Shown: positions 17,597-27,086, numbered from the stretch's first letter. The stretch: DNA of 57,662 bases from Bacillus sp. SD088 (GCF_017355205.1 NZ_JADIJK010000030.1:1-57662), one strand, 5' to 3'. Notes: a model not told the origin generated them from the sequence alone. Program-made: numbers and translations.

Positions 17597-18967
17597 TTAA
17601 CGTTTTAGATTGACAAGTTCTTGTAAGATTTCATCAGAGGTTGTGATAATTCTTGTGTTTGCTTGAAAGCCACGCTGTGCGACAATCATTTCCGTAAATT
17701 CTTCAGAAAGATCCACATTAGACATTTCTAAAGACCCGGAGACCAATTTTCCAGCACCAACATCAGCAGGAGCCAAATAGGTCGCTTCTCCTGTATTAGC
17801 TGAGCTAACGTATAAATTTTCTCCAACTTTTTCCAAGCCACCTGGATTTGCAAAGCGAGCAAGGGCAATAGAAGCGTGAGTTGTGTATAATTCTCCCTCT
17901 TTTTCAAGCCCTAATTTGTCTGCTTGAATGTAATCAATTGCATCCATTGTGGCTGTCACACCATCAGATGTAATGCCGGTGAGTGATGACATATTGTTAC
18001 CGTTTGTCAACGCTGTTTTAGCTGCATTGACAATCGCATCTTCATTTGCCTGACTAGGATCTCCTTTATACGTTTGGTAAGCATTGTATACTTCTTCAGC
18101 AGCCTGGCGTAAATCCGCAAAATCATTGATCGCATTTTGAGCACTCTCAACTGCGGCCGCAGCCTTTTGCACAGCGTCATTAGCTGCTGCAATGGCCTTT
18201 GGATCTCCAGATTCAATTGCGTCTGTTTGTAAAGATGCTGCTTCAATTTCTAAGAGACTAGCCTCTTTTTCAGCTTGAATCGTTAACTCTTCCAATTCAT
18301 TGGTCAGCTTATCTAATAGGTCTACATATTTTTGTGATGAAGGATTTTCCACTAAATTTTTAGCTGCAGCGGCCACTTTTCCAGCGATTTCTTGTGCCTT
18401 TTCTGCTGTGGTCATACCTGTCTTTTTAATAAAACTAATCCTTCCATCTTCGGAAATACTTAGACTTTCAACCTCATCTACATTGCCGCCGTTCATATGA
18501 AGAGGCTCTAAGTTCCCATTTTCTGCATTTAAGGCCATGACATAATGCCCTGCTCCTGTAATGAGATAACCATCTGTATTTAAATATAAGTTACCAGCTC
18601 TTGTATAATAAGTGGATGTCGGGAAGAATGTATCACCAGCAGGTGTCCCTTCTGCTACAACAAAATAGCCATCCCCTTGAATACCGAGATCAAGCACTCT
18701 CCCGGTCGATTGCATGGAGCCCTGAGTATCGATTGTATCAATCGCAGCAAGCTGGGACCCTAATCCAACCTGTACAGGGTTTTTCCCACCTTTATCCTGG
18801 GCTGGTCCACTTGCTCCTGACACAGTTTGGTTCACCATGTCCTTAAAGGTGACACGACCTTTTTTAAACCCATATGTATTCACATTTGCTATATTATTTC
18901 CAATCACGTCTAATTTTGTTTGAAAATTCTTCATCCCGCTAATACCTGAATACATTGAACGGATCAT
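17597..18967 (-). CDS. flgE: Flagellar hook protein FlgE with a large helical insertion
   Basis: A 456-residue hook protein; the B. subtilis protein (FlgE, formerly FlgG) is about 264. Residues 1-180 are the normal N-terminal core (MYSGISGMKNFQTKLDVIGN onward), and residues about 366-456 the normal C-terminus (LARFANPGGLEKVGENLY; NVDLSEEFTEMIVAQRGFQA). Residues about 184-365 (bases 17873-18418) are an inserted segment rich in Ala, Glu, Asn and Gln with predicted long helices (e.g. KAAAAVESAQNAINDFADL) and no Cys. The insert lies where shorter homologues have a surface loop. The frame is open throughout and both ends are intact, so it is a real enlarged hook subunit. Confidence 0.95.
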   Translation of the reverse strand: MIRSMYSGISGMKNFQTKLDVIGNNIANVNTYGFKKGRVTFKDMVNQTVSGASGPAQDKGGKNPVQVGLGSQLAAIDTIDTQGSMQSTGRVLDLGIQGDGYFVVAEGTPAGDTFFPTSTYYTRAGNLYLNTDGYLITGAGHYVMALNAENGNLEPLHMNGGNVDEVESLSISEDGRISFIKKTGMTTAEKAQEIAGKVAAAAKNLVENPSSQKYVDLLDKLTNELEELTIQAEKEASLLEIEAASLQTDAIESGDPKAIAAANDAVQKAAAAVESAQNAINDFADLRQAAEEVYNAYQTYKGDPSQANEDAIVNAAKTALTNGNNMSSLTGITSDGVTATMDAIDYIQADKLGLEKEGELYTTHASIALARFANPGGLEKVGENLYVSSANTGEATYLAPADVGAGKLVSGSLEMSNVDLSEEFTEMIVAQRGFQANTRIITTSDEILQELVNLKR

Positions 18968-19047
18968 AATTCATTTTCCCCTTTCGTATTATGCCACTTC
19001 AATCATCAAGCGGCATGTGGCTTTTTTTAAAAGCACTCGGAATTTTA
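18968..19047. other. Hairpin in the flgD-flgE junction
   Basis: On the plus strand GCCAC (near 18993) pairs with GTGGC (near 19017) and is followed by seven Ts, like a terminator facing against the operon. Alternative pairing ATGCC/GGCAT is possible. It could stop antisense transcription or act as an mRNA processing or stability element. On the operon strand there is no T tract after it. Confidence 0.35.
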
Positions 19048-19671
19048 TTAATTTTGGATTTTAATTAGTTGATTTAGTTTAACTTGCTGATCGTCTTTCA
19101 TCTGAAGAAATAGTTGTCCTTCTTTTTGGATAATCGATTGGACTATCTCCTCAAATTCAATCCCCTCTTCTTCCCATGTAATCGTCTTTCCAATCAAGCT
19201 ACTTGCTTGAACTAATGGGGATTCTTCGGATGGTTGATTGACTTGAGAAATATTTGCTGGAAATAACTCCGTTCCATCCTCCAAAATGAATTTAACAGTT
19301 TCTCCCACAAACTGCACCGATGCGACAATTCCTTTCCCTTCTGTTACAGTCGCTTCATCTTCATCTGTCACATTATGCCAACTTACCTCTTTCCCAACAA
19401 AATGACTATATTCAATTAAACTTGATTGGATTTCTAATTGCACAAGCTTTTCGATGGAGTTACTCATATTCGTCATTTGTTCTAGAGAAGAAAATGTTGC
19501 CATCTGTGATATAAATTCATTATCTTCCATCGGATTCATCGGATCTTGATTCTGTAATTGAGCCATTAACAGCTTTAAAAAATCATCTTTTCCCAATCGA
19601 TCATTCTCTGTTTTTACTTCTGTATTCTGTGTCGGTGAATAAAATAAAGTAGGATCTAATGAGGTTGTCAA
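19048..19671 (-). CDS. flgD: Flagellar hook assembly scaffold protein FlgD
   Basis: A 207-residue hook cap protein. The conserved N-terminal signature is KDDFLKLLMAQLQNQDPMNPMEDNEFISQMATFSSLEQM near residues 25-63, essential for hook polymerisation. The C-terminal half is a variable beta-rich region. It starts 7 bases after fliK ends and precedes flgE by 80 bases. Confidence 0.94.
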   Translation of the reverse strand: MTTSLDPTLFYSPTQNTEVKTENDRLGKDDFLKLLMAQLQNQDPMNPMEDNEFISQMATFSSLEQMTNMSNSIEKLVQLEIQSSLIEYSHFVGKEVSWHNVTDEDEATVTEGKGIVASVQFVGETVKFILEDGTELFPANISQVNQPSEESPLVQASSLIGKTITWEEEGIEFEEIVQSIIQKEGQLFLQMKDDQQVKLNQLIKIQN

Positions 19672-19678
19672 TTTCTCA

Positions 19679-20932
19679 TTACACCTCCTTTTCGAATAGA
19701 ATATGATTCATTGTTTCCTGAAAATTCGACTCACCATCCGCTTGTTTAGTATCCTCTTGAAATGCTTGTCGATTTTCTCGTCCTTGCTCATTTTGACCAT
19801 GTTGATGATTCGTGTATTTCAATTGACTAGAATCCCCATACGAGACTTCTATGCGTTCAACCTGGATATTCTGTTGTGAAAAGGCCTGCCTTAAACTATG
19901 CATCTGAACATCCAACATTTCCTTTGCTGTCGAAGATGAAGCTAGGAACCTCGCCGTCATAATTCCATCCTTTTGAAGCAATTCTACTCTTAATGATCCC
20001 AATTCTTCTGGATAAAGCCTGATCGTCAGTCTAGCTGTATGTGCCGTTTGATTAAAGTTTGAACGTCCCATTATATTGCCTAACTCTCTTACAAAATTTC
20101 GAAAAGCAGGCTGTTGCTCAAGCGGCTTTTGCAAATTCAATTGATCTGTCACCATGCGTACGAAACGATCCTGACTTCCTGCTAGGTCTTGTGGTAAAGA
20201 TGAATCCAAATCCTGTTCAACTGTATTTGCCATATTGATTTGATTCTTTGTAAAATGACTGCCTTGTCTAGTTAAAAACGGTGATTGCTCAGTTGGTTCA
20301 TTCGCTTTAGTAAAAGCTTTAGGGATTGCCTCTTTAAAAAACTCTAACTTTGACAATTGCTCGATTTTTTCTTTTACCGTTTGTGATAAATCATCTAACT
20401 CGATCAGCTGTCCCATTTCTTCTGCTGGGACAGGGAATTGTTTTGCTAATGATTGAAGACTTTTTTCCATTTTGAGCAAAGTGAAAATTGGTTCTTGGGG
20501 AAACCCGCTCCAATCTGTTGGCTTCAAATCATGTAGAGCTTGAAAAATTTGTTTACTCATTTCCACTATCGTATTTTGCTGATCTTCGGAAAGCTGAAAA
20601 TCGATATTCTCTTCTAACCAACCTGCTATTTGCGAAAAAGAAGTCTCCCATTCGGGAAATTGCTCCATTATAATAAAGTCTAAATCAAGATCATCGGTTT
20701 TTTCATCATCACTCGACACTTTCAAAAGAGTAACTTCTTCCGTCATCCATTCAAGTAGTTTTTCAAGTGGGGATTTTGCTTCTTCCGATTGCTTTAAAGA
20801 GTTTTCTTTCAATGCGATTTGATTTTCTTTCAGCAAACTCCCCAACAGTATTGTAAAATCTGTCTCTGATTCAGTTTCTACTAGTGAAGCACCTAACATT
20901 GTAGGACTCATTTCAACCATATTAATTTTCAT
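19679..20932 (-). CDS. fliK: Flagellar hook-length control protein FliK
   Basis: A 417-residue secreted ruler protein. The N-terminal ~250 residues are polar, low in conservation and expected to extend through the growing hook. The conserved C-terminal domain is around residues 300-375, with LTIRLYPEELGSLRVELLQK and the Q-rich end typical of FliK_C. The ATG at 20932 is chosen because AGGTGA lies 5 bases upstream; the in-frame GTG at 20941 falls within that site. A second FliK-like protein may be YlqG at 39734-41032. Confidence 0.93.
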   Translation of the reverse strand: MKINMVEMSPTMLGASLVETESETDFTILLGSLLKENQIALKENSLKQSEEAKSPLEKLLEWMTEEVTLLKVSSDDEKTDDLDLDFIIMEQFPEWETSFSQIAGWLEENIDFQLSEDQQNTIVEMSKQIFQALHDLKPTDWSGFPQEPIFTLLKMEKSLQSLAKQFPVPAEEMGQLIELDDLSQTVKEKIEQLSKLEFFKEAIPKAFTKANEPTEQSPFLTRQGSHFTKNQINMANTVEQDLDSSLPQDLAGSQDRFVRMVTDQLNLQKPLEQQPAFRNFVRELGNIMGRSNFNQTAHTARLTIRLYPEELGSLRVELLQKDGIMTARFLASSSTAKEMLDVQMHSLRQAFSQQNIQVERIEVSYGDSSQLKYTNHQHGQNEQGRENRQAFQEDTKQADGESNFQETMNHILFEKEV

Positions 20933-20960
20933 GATTCTCACCTAACTTTCCATTTAAGAG

Positions 20961-21100
20961 ATTTTCAAAAAGTCTCGTAAAAATGTCACTGCAGGATAAA
21001 GGATCTTTGACTAAGTGCCAACATGTTCTGTGTCGGATGTTAGCGATTGACTCAGCACCTTTAACCGACTTGGTCCTTTTTATCCTTCTTTTTGAACACA
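20961..21100. repeat. Inverted-terminal repeat element between ylxF and fliK
   Basis: The ends are ATTTTCAAAAAGTCTC and CTTCTTTTTGAACACA, an imperfect inverted pair. The interior shares ACTTGGTCCTTTTT with the related elements at 12761-12832 and 35943-36092. It fills the whole 162-base junction and has no reading frame of note. Confidence 0.55.
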
Positions 21101-21103
21101 TGT

Positions 21104-21700
21104 CTAGTTAGCATTGATAGATATTTGCTCTGTATATTTGGCCGCTTTATCAGCTGGCATATTTTCTAAAATCTTCGCTAAAGATTCTGTTGGTAAATTT
21201 GTAAGGATTTTCACTGCCTCATCATTATTCATTTCTAGCACAATTGGAGCAGCTTTCTTTGGAGACATGGATGCATAGGTTGAAACGACATCCTTGAAGG
21301 CTCGTTTATTTTGCTCTTGTTGTTTTTTTAATTCATCTATCGTTTCTTCTAATCTCTTTTGCTCAATTTTATAACGCTCTTGCTCAGCATCTTTATCTTC
21401 TATTTTTTTTTGGAGCTGTTCGATTTCCGCATTCTTATTTTGAATTTCAGCATCCAATTGAATCATTTTTTCTTTGTATTCATCTATATTTTCTTTATCT
21501 TCTTGAACAGCTACTTGTGAAATAAAAGGGATTTTCTCTCCAAGTTCCTTTGCATGTTGAAAAACATTTATCCCTGCAATAGAAGCGATGATGAGCCCCG
21601 AAAATAGTGCAAACAAAAGCAGAATCAATCCCCAATAAATAAAGCGTCGAAAAAAGGGTGTTTTTTTTTCAAGCGGCTGTTTTTTCAAGGCCTTTCCCAC
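21104..21700 (-). CDS. ylxF: YlxF, MgtE-N-domain flagellar operon protein
   Basis: A 198-residue protein with one membrane segment (about residues 20-44), a long coiled coil (about 68-130, rich in Lys, Glu and Gln) and a C-terminal MgtE-N-like helical domain (ASMSPKKAAPIVLEMNNDEAVKILTNLP). The layout resembles MotE-type chaperones, suggesting it stabilises a flagellar partner at the membrane. The start is a GTG with AGGTGA 5 bases upstream. It follows fliJ by 8 bases. Confidence 0.88.
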   Translation of the reverse strand: MGKALKKQPLEKKTPFFRRFIYWGLILLLFALFSGLIIASIAGINVFQHAKELGEKIPFISQVAVQEDKENIDEYKEKMIQLDAEIQNKNAEIEQLQKKIEDKDAEQERYKIEQKRLEETIDELKKQQEQNKRAFKDVVSTYASMSPKKAAPIVLEMNNDEAVKILTNLPTESLAKILENMPADKAAKYTEQISINAN

Positions 21701-21708
21701 TTTCTCAC

Positions 21709-22155
21709 CTAACTTCCTCCTCGAAAAAAGTACTGCCTTGAGGAAAATTCATCGAGATGTAAATTTTCTGTTTGATTAAGTACTTCCCTATAGGCTTGAT
21801 AACTTTTCTCTTTTAATTTTTCATACTTTTTCACTTCAATATTACTTTCCTTCAATTTTTCTTCATGCCAATTCATCGTGTTCCGTGCATGGATCACAAG
21901 CCCTTGGGCGTGTTCAATCGACTTCTCTAAATTGGCAATAAAATATTGGTAATGCCTGATTTTATCAACGGCTAACCCATTTGCTAGTTCTTTTGATTGA
22001 AACTGTTCAAGATCTTCCTTTTTCTTTAGCAAATCATAAAGATGCTTTGCTGCTGTAGTAAACTTTTTTACAGATTCTTGATAGATATGTAACGATTCTT
22101 CCTTCTCTCGTTCTCTTAAGGTTAAGATTTTTTGGAATTTATATTGAAAACTCAA
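21709..22155 (-). CDS. fliJ: Flagellar export chaperone FliJ
   Basis: A 148-residue, almost wholly helical coiled-coil protein (YKFQKILTLREREKEESLHIYQ at the start). FliJ is the central stalk of the FliI ATPase ring and helps energise export. It overlaps the fliI stop by 4 bases. Length and composition are typical, though primary sequence conservation is low in this family. Confidence 0.93.
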   Translation of the reverse strand: MSFQYKFQKILTLREREKEESLHIYQESVKKFTTAAKHLYDLLKKKEDLEQFQSKELANGLAVDKIRHYQYFIANLEKSIEHAQGLVIHARNTMNWHEEKLKESNIEVKKYEKLKEKSYQAYREVLNQTENLHLDEFSSRQYFFRGGS

Positions 22156-23477
22156 TTTTCATCACCTGTTCCTACTAATTGGATCAGCTCATTCATACTT
22201 TGTTCCATCGAAATTTTCTCGTCTGTCCTCTGCTTTAAAAAGGACAAAATACGCGGATAAAATTCAATTGCTTGATCAATTTCTTTTGAAGAACCTCGTT
22301 TATAGGCGCCAATATTAATAAGGTCTTCAGAATTTAAATAGGTGCTAAGCATCTCACGCAATTTTTCTGCGCTGCTTTGGTGTTTTTTAGAAACGAGTTC
22401 ATTCATAAGTCTACTTACGCTTTTAAGGATATTGATAGCAGGGAATTGACCTTTATTCGCAAGCGCCCGATCAAGAACAATATGGCCATCCAGGATTCCC
22501 CTTACGGCATCAGCTATCGGTTCATTCATGTCATCACCATCTACCAATACGGTATAAAAAGCAGTGATCGAACCATATTCATTCGTACCTGTCCGTTCAA
22601 GCAATTGTGGGAGGATCGAAAAGACAGAGGGCGTATACCCCTTTGTTGCTGGCGGTTCACCAACTGCCAACCCAACTTCTCGTTGCCCCATTGCTACCCG
22701 AGTGACAGAGTCCATCATAAACATTACATCTTGCCCCTTATCACGAAAATATTCAGCAATCGCTGTTGCCGTAAAAGCTCCCTTTATTCTCATTAAAGCA
22801 GGCATATCAGAAGTAGCCGCTATAATAATTGATTTCCTTAACCCTTCTGGTCCTAAATCCCTTTCGATGAATTCCCTAACTTCTCTCCCCCGCTCACCAA
22901 TCAACGCTATGACGTTAATATCTGCCTTTGTATTTCGCGCAATCATACCGAGTAAAGTACTTTTCCCAACACCACTACCAGCAAAAATACCAAGTCTTTG
23001 TCCTTTTCCCACAGTTAATAAGCTATCGATCGACCGAACCCCTACCTCTAATTGTTCTGAAATGGGGGGTCTGCTTAAAGGATTAGGCGGCGCTTTGTCT
23101 GTATTGGTTGACGTCATTCCCTTGGGGATCTGAAATCCATCCATTGGTCTTCCTAGAGAATCTACGACTCTGCCAATTAACTCAGGTCCAACTTTTATTT
23201 GTAATGGCTTTGCAGAAGCTTCCACTAAACTACCGGGAGCAATTTCTCGAATATCTGTATAAGGCATTAGAATAATATGCTGTTCTTTAAAACCAACCAC
23301 TTCAGCCATTATTTTTCTTTTAGTCGTCCCGTTTCCTACATGGATATAACAAACGTCCCCAATGGAGCTTTCTGGACCTTGGGACTCAATCATAAGGCCT
23401 ACAACTTTGTTCACCTTTCCGTAGCGTTTATACGTATTAATCGTTTTGATCATCGGCAATAACTCTTTCGCCATCAT
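22152..23477 (-). CDS. fliI: Flagellum-specific ATPase FliI
   Basis: A 441-residue F1-beta-like ATPase that energises and unfolds export substrates. Walker A is GIFAGSGVGKSTLL near residue 167; Walker B is DVMFMMDSVTRVAMGQREVGL; the family signature PSVFSILPQLLERTG follows. The start overlaps the fliH stop, and there are two tandem ATGs (23477 and 23474) with GGTGA upstream. Confidence 0.97.
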   Translation of the reverse strand: MMAKELLPMIKTINTYKRYGKVNKVVGLMIESQGPESSIGDVCYIHVGNGTTKRKIMAEVVGFKEQHIILMPYTDIREIAPGSLVEASAKPLQIKVGPELIGRVVDSLGRPMDGFQIPKGMTSTNTDKAPPNPLSRPPISEQLEVGVRSIDSLLTVGKGQRLGIFAGSGVGKSTLLGMIARNTKADINVIALIGERGREVREFIERDLGPEGLRKSIIIAATSDMPALMRIKGAFTATAIAEYFRDKGQDVMFMMDSVTRVAMGQREVGLAVGEPPATKGYTPSVFSILPQLLERTGTNEYGSITAFYTVLVDGDDMNEPIADAVRGILDGHIVLDRALANKGQFPAINILKSVSRLMNELVSKKHQSSAEKLREMLSTYLNSEDLINIGAYKRGSSKEIDQAIEFYPRILSFLKQRTDEKISMEQSMNELIQLVGTGDEN

Positions 23478-24244
23478 GACTCTTCACCTATCAAGATTTC
23501 TAGTAACTTTTCCTTTAATTCAACAAGTTGACTGGAAATGTTTGCATCAACCCTGCCGTGTTCTGATTCGATTTGACATGCGTATTCCTCCAAATCTACA
23601 TCTGGATAAATAAAGCAATCCACATCTTTTGGAAAAATAGTTTCAAGTTCTTGTTTTTCTGATATGAGTAATTCATATTGTGATGGATGTACATGAATTT
23701 GAATTTCTTTACTATTTCGAACCTCTTTCAGAGCCGTTTGCACAAGTGGTATAAAACGTTCGGGTTCCACCTCAAAAGTACTATGCATAATCCTTTCAGC
23801 AACAGCAATTGCTAAGTCCAAAATAACGGATTCCGAACTATGAACATACTGCTCATACTCTACTTTGGATTGGTCGGTAATTTGTTTTGCCTGTTCAATT
23901 TTTAAAGTATATTCGTCCAATCCTTGTTGCCTACCCTCATTTGCTCCAATTTGGAAGCCTTCTTCATAAGCCTTCTGAACCAAATCTTTTTTCTCCAACT
24001 CCCATTGACTCTTTTGTTGCTTTATATCCGCTAATAATAAATTTGCTTGTTCCTTAGCCTGGTGAATCAGAGTTTCGGCTGTAAGTTTGGCTTCAGAAAT
24101 GATACGTTGCTCTTCATGATCAAGATATTGCCTATCGATTGAGCTAGTCTGGTTCGGCTGATCCAACTTTATTGATTTAATCTGTATCATTTTTGGAGTT
24201 TCGTTTTGATCTGTATCCAAATGACTTTTAAAAAGCCTAGACAA
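23474..24244 (-). CDS. fliH: Flagellar assembly protein FliH
   Basis: A regulator of the FliI ATPase that links it to the C-ring, about 256 residues here. The central region (about 30-130) is a charged coiled coil, and the C-terminal half (ILDLAIAVAERIMHSTFEVE; GRVDANISSQLVELKEKLLE) is the conserved FliH domain. The start chosen is the TTG at 24244 with GGAGGAG 9 bases upstream; the ATG at 24253 abuts that site and the GTG at 24265 lies within it. It overlaps the fliG stop by 8 bases. Confidence 0.93.
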   Translation of the reverse strand: MSRLFKSHLDTDQNETPKMIQIKSIKLDQPNQTSSIDRQYLDHEEQRIISEAKLTAETLIHQAKEQANLLLADIKQQKSQWELEKKDLVQKAYEEGFQIGANEGRQQGLDEYTLKIEQAKQITDQSKVEYEQYVHSSESVILDLAIAVAERIMHSTFEVEPERFIPLVQTALKEVRNSKEIQIHVHPSQYELLISEKQELETIFPKDVDCFIYPDVDLEEYACQIESEHGRVDANISSQLVELKEKLLEILIGEES

Positions 24245-25244
24245 TAATATCATCTCCTCCACCACGAGCGACGATTATTTCACCAGAATCCTCTAATCTA
24301 CGAATAATACCAACAATTTTCGATTGTGATTCTTCTACATCACGCAACCGAACAGGTCCCATAAATTCCATTTCTTCTTTAATCGTTTCAACCATTCTAG
24401 TAGACATATTGCGATAAATGATTTCTTTCACTTCTTCACTAGAAATCTTCAATGCCAATAATAAATCTTCATTCTCACACTCACGTATAACCCGTTGGAT
24501 GGAGCGATTATCAAGTGTGACGATATCTTCAAACACAAACATCCGTTTTTTAATTTCTTCCGCCAAATCAGGATCTTCAACAGATAAGGCATCCAGTATT
24601 GTTTTTTCAGTGGATCGATCTACCCCATTTAATACATCTACTACAGCTTCTATCCCGCCAGTTTGTGTATAATCCTGCGTAACTGTTGTTGATAATTTTC
24701 TTTCGAGAATCGATTCTACCTCACTAATCACTTCAGGTGAGGTTCGATCCATGACAGCAATCCGTTTTGCTATATCCATCTGTACATTTTGTGGAAGTTC
24801 AGAAAGTATTTGTCCTGCTTTTTCGGGATCCAAATAAGATAAGATTAGCGCAATTGTTTGTGGATGTTCGTTTTGAATAAAATTTAATATTTGAGCAGCA
24901 TCGGCTTTGCGAGCAAAATCAAATGGTCGCACCTGCAAGGAAGAAGTCAGCCGATTGATGATAGCAAGAGCCTGTTCCTCGCCTAGCGCTTTCTCTAAAA
25001 CCGTTTTGGCATACCCAATTCCACCCTGCGAGATATAATCTTGCGCGATGGCAATTTGGTGGAATTCATCTAGAACGCCCTCTTTAGCTTCCGCCTCAAC
25101 TTTTCTTACATTTGATATTTCCAAGGTAAGTTTCTCAATTTCTTCTTCAGATAAATGTTTATATACCGATGAAGCAACATCTGGTCCCATAGAAATTAGG
25201 AGTATTGCTGCTTTTTGTTTGCCTGATAAACTTTTTTTAGACAA
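24237..25244 (-). CDS. fliG: Flagellar motor switch protein FliG
   Basis: A 335-residue C-ring protein that binds FliF through its N-domain and the stators through its charged C-terminal helix. Visible landmarks are KAAILLISMGPDVASSVYKHLSEEEIEKL near the start, the EHPQ motif (NEHPQTIALILSYLDPEKAG) in the middle, and the torque helix DLLLALKISSEEVKEIIYRNMS/TIKEEMEFMGPVRLRDVE near residues 280-320. The start is a TTG with GGAGGG 7 bases upstream. Confidence 0.97.
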   Translation of the reverse strand: MSKKSLSGKQKAAILLISMGPDVASSVYKHLSEEEIEKLTLEISNVRKVEAEAKEGVLDEFHQIAIAQDYISQGGIGYAKTVLEKALGEEQALAIINRLTSSLQVRPFDFARKADAAQILNFIQNEHPQTIALILSYLDPEKAGQILSELPQNVQMDIAKRIAVMDRTSPEVISEVESILERKLSTTVTQDYTQTGGIEAVVDVLNGVDRSTEKTILDALSVEDPDLAEEIKKRMFVFEDIVTLDNRSIQRVIRECENEDLLLALKISSEEVKEIIYRNMSTRMVETIKEEMEFMGPVRLRDVEESQSKIVGIIRRLEDSGEIIVARGGGDDIIV

Positions 25245-25256
25245 TCTATAACCCTC

Positions 25257-26852
25257 CTAATCCTCAGCCAGCCATGTTCGCAAAAGCTTTGCAAATTCAT
25301 CAGGTTTTTCCTTAGCTAATTTTTCTAATTGTTTTCTTCTCATTGAACCTTCAGACGCTATTTCTTCTGGAATATCTGGTATTTCAACTTGAGATTCTGG
25401 CGATTCCTCTAACCATTCCTCTTCTTCCTCTATTTCTTCATCTTTCTTACGAGATCTTAGTAAAAATACAAGTAAAATTGCAATGATGACTAATAACAAA
25501 CCACCAGCCACATAAACCCACCACGGAATCATATTTCCCGGCTCTTCCATTTCAACTTTTCCATTAAATGGTTGTACAGATACATTGATCTTACTTGCAA
25601 TTTCGTCATCTGAAAGATCTGTTCCAGCGTCTTTATCAATAGAGGTTTTCACGATTGTTGACAGCAACTCTTGAATATCCTGTCTACGATCTTCAGGAAA
25701 TGTGTTGACATTTTGCGGATCTGGCGGTTCAACCATGACTTGGATCCCAAGGTCGCGAACCTTATAGGGGCTTTCAACGATTTCTTTACGAATCCGATTA
25801 ATTTCGTTATTAATGGTTTCTTCTGTTTTTTCATAGTCCCCATTACCGCCTGCATCTTCTAAGTATTCAGTCCCACCTGCATCTTCGGCATCAGCTGTTG
25901 GCGGAACTCCACCAGCTTGCTCGCCATTTCCTGTATATGCTTCCGTTATTTTGTGAGCACTAATCGCTATACCTTCCATATTTTCTTCATCAACGGGTGT
26001 AACTAAATTTTCTTCGCGATTTTCCTGAGTAAAGTCAATATCAGCAGTGACAGATGTGACAACTTTATCAAAACCCATCAGAGTTCCTAACATATTTTGC
26101 ACTTGTCTTTGAATATCACGTTCAACCTGTTTTTTTACTTGCATTTGTTGCGTCACACCATTTTCAGCATATTGATCCTGATTTAAGTCAAAATATTCAA
26201 GATACTGATTGCGGATTACGACGTTTTCTACAGGTAAATTAGGGATCGTTTTGGATACGAGGTGATAAAGTGATTTAATCTGTTTCTCATTAAATTCATA
26301 ACCCGGTACTGTTTGTAAAACAATGGATGCAGAAGCTTCTTCAGTAGAATCATTGAGAAATACTCCTTTATTCGGTAAATTAATCATGACCTTTGCTTGA
26401 TCAATTCCCTCAATAGTTTTCATAAGCTCTGCTAATTCTGTTTGCATCGCACTAAGTTTTAAAACATTAAACTCATTATCTGTCATACCAAAACCAGCAT
26501 TTTCACCGAAGAACGAATAATCTATTTGTCCAGATTTAGGTATTCCCTCTGAAGCTAGCTCAACCATAAGTGATTCAGCCTGATCTTCTGGCACTTTAAT
26601 CGTAGAGCCGCCACTGGCAATTTCTGACTTGATTCCTTTTTCGTCAAGACTCTCTTTAATGGATCCAGTTTCATTCGGAGTCAAGTTTGTATACAATGGA
26701 ACGAATGTAGTTTTTGTTGAAAAATAAATAATAATAAAAATAATAAATAGAAATGCAAAAAGAGATCCACTGATCATAAATCGTTGTGTTTTTGTTCTAT
26801 TAATCCAATATTCTTTTAAACGATCAAATTGCTTGTTTACTGTCTCTTTCAT
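25257..26852 (-). CDS. fliF: Flagellar MS-ring protein FliF
   Basis: A 531-residue MS-ring protein. The first membrane segment is residues about 25-45, followed by ring-building motifs (TTFVPLYTNLTPNETGSIKE and the secretin-like KVMINLPNKGVF region). An acidic, Gly-rich loop near 300-345 (ADAEDAGGTEYLEDAGG) precedes the second membrane segment at about 446-468. The acidic tail ending KLAKEKPDEFAKLLRTWLAE is the FliG-binding site. It lies 449 bases downstream of fliE, separated by repeat DNA. Confidence 0.96.
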   Translation of the reverse strand: MKETVNKQFDRLKEYWINRTKTQRFMISGSLFAFLFIIFIIIYFSTKTTFVPLYTNLTPNETGSIKESLDEKGIKSEIASGGSTIKVPEDQAESLMVELASEGIPKSGQIDYSFFGENAGFGMTDNEFNVLKLSAMQTELAELMKTIEGIDQAKVMINLPNKGVFLNDSTEEASASIVLQTVPGYEFNEKQIKSLYHLVSKTIPNLPVENVVIRNQYLEYFDLNQDQYAENGVTQQMQVKKQVERDIQRQVQNMLGTLMGFDKVVTSVTADIDFTQENREENLVTPVDEENMEGIAISAHKITEAYTGNGEQAGGVPPTADAEDAGGTEYLEDAGGNGDYEKTEETINNEINRIRKEIVESPYKVRDLGIQVMVEPPDPQNVNTFPEDRRQDIQELLSTIVKTSIDKDAGTDLSDDEIASKINVSVQPFNGKVEMEEPGNMIPWWVYVAGGLLLVIIAILLVFLLRSRKKDEEIEEEEEWLEESPESQVEIPDIPEEIASEGSMRRKQLEKLAKEKPDEFAKLLRTWLAED

Positions 26853-26897
26853 TTATAAGCCCCTTACTAAATCCTGCAAAATGATTATCTTATTAAG

Positions 26898-27049
26898 AAA
26901 AGCGCAAGCGCCCGTTTAGCGACGTACAAACTTTTTAGGGGCCTGACGAGATAAAGGAAACACAGTGAGCCTGATAAGGCGAGCTGATGTTGACTTATCG
27001 TAGGAAGGCACCGAAAGTTTGCTAGTCGCTGGGCGCTGGAGCTAGATCA
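26898..27049 (-). repeat. Family A hairpin repeat between fliE and fliF
   Basis: A full-length copy of the ~150 bp element: left end AAAAGCGCAAGCGCCCGTTT then AGCGACGTACAAACTTT, right end AAAGTTTGCTAGTCGC then TGGGCGCTGGAGCTAGATC. The two ends are imperfect inverse complements over about 25 bases (GCGCCC/GGGCGC, AGCGAC/GTCGCT, AAACTTT/AAAGTTT). The core has GAGATAAAGGAAACAC and TTGACTTATCGTAGGAAGG, also in the other copies. It ends about 45 bases upstream of the fliF start. Confidence 0.85.
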
Positions 27050-27086
27050 AAACACTAGCCAAAATTTTATACTTTCTTATCTTTGA

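Noticed and set aside
22564-23133. A 189-codon plus-strand open frame opposite fliI
   Set aside because: It is entirely within the strongly conserved fliI gene and has no independent support.
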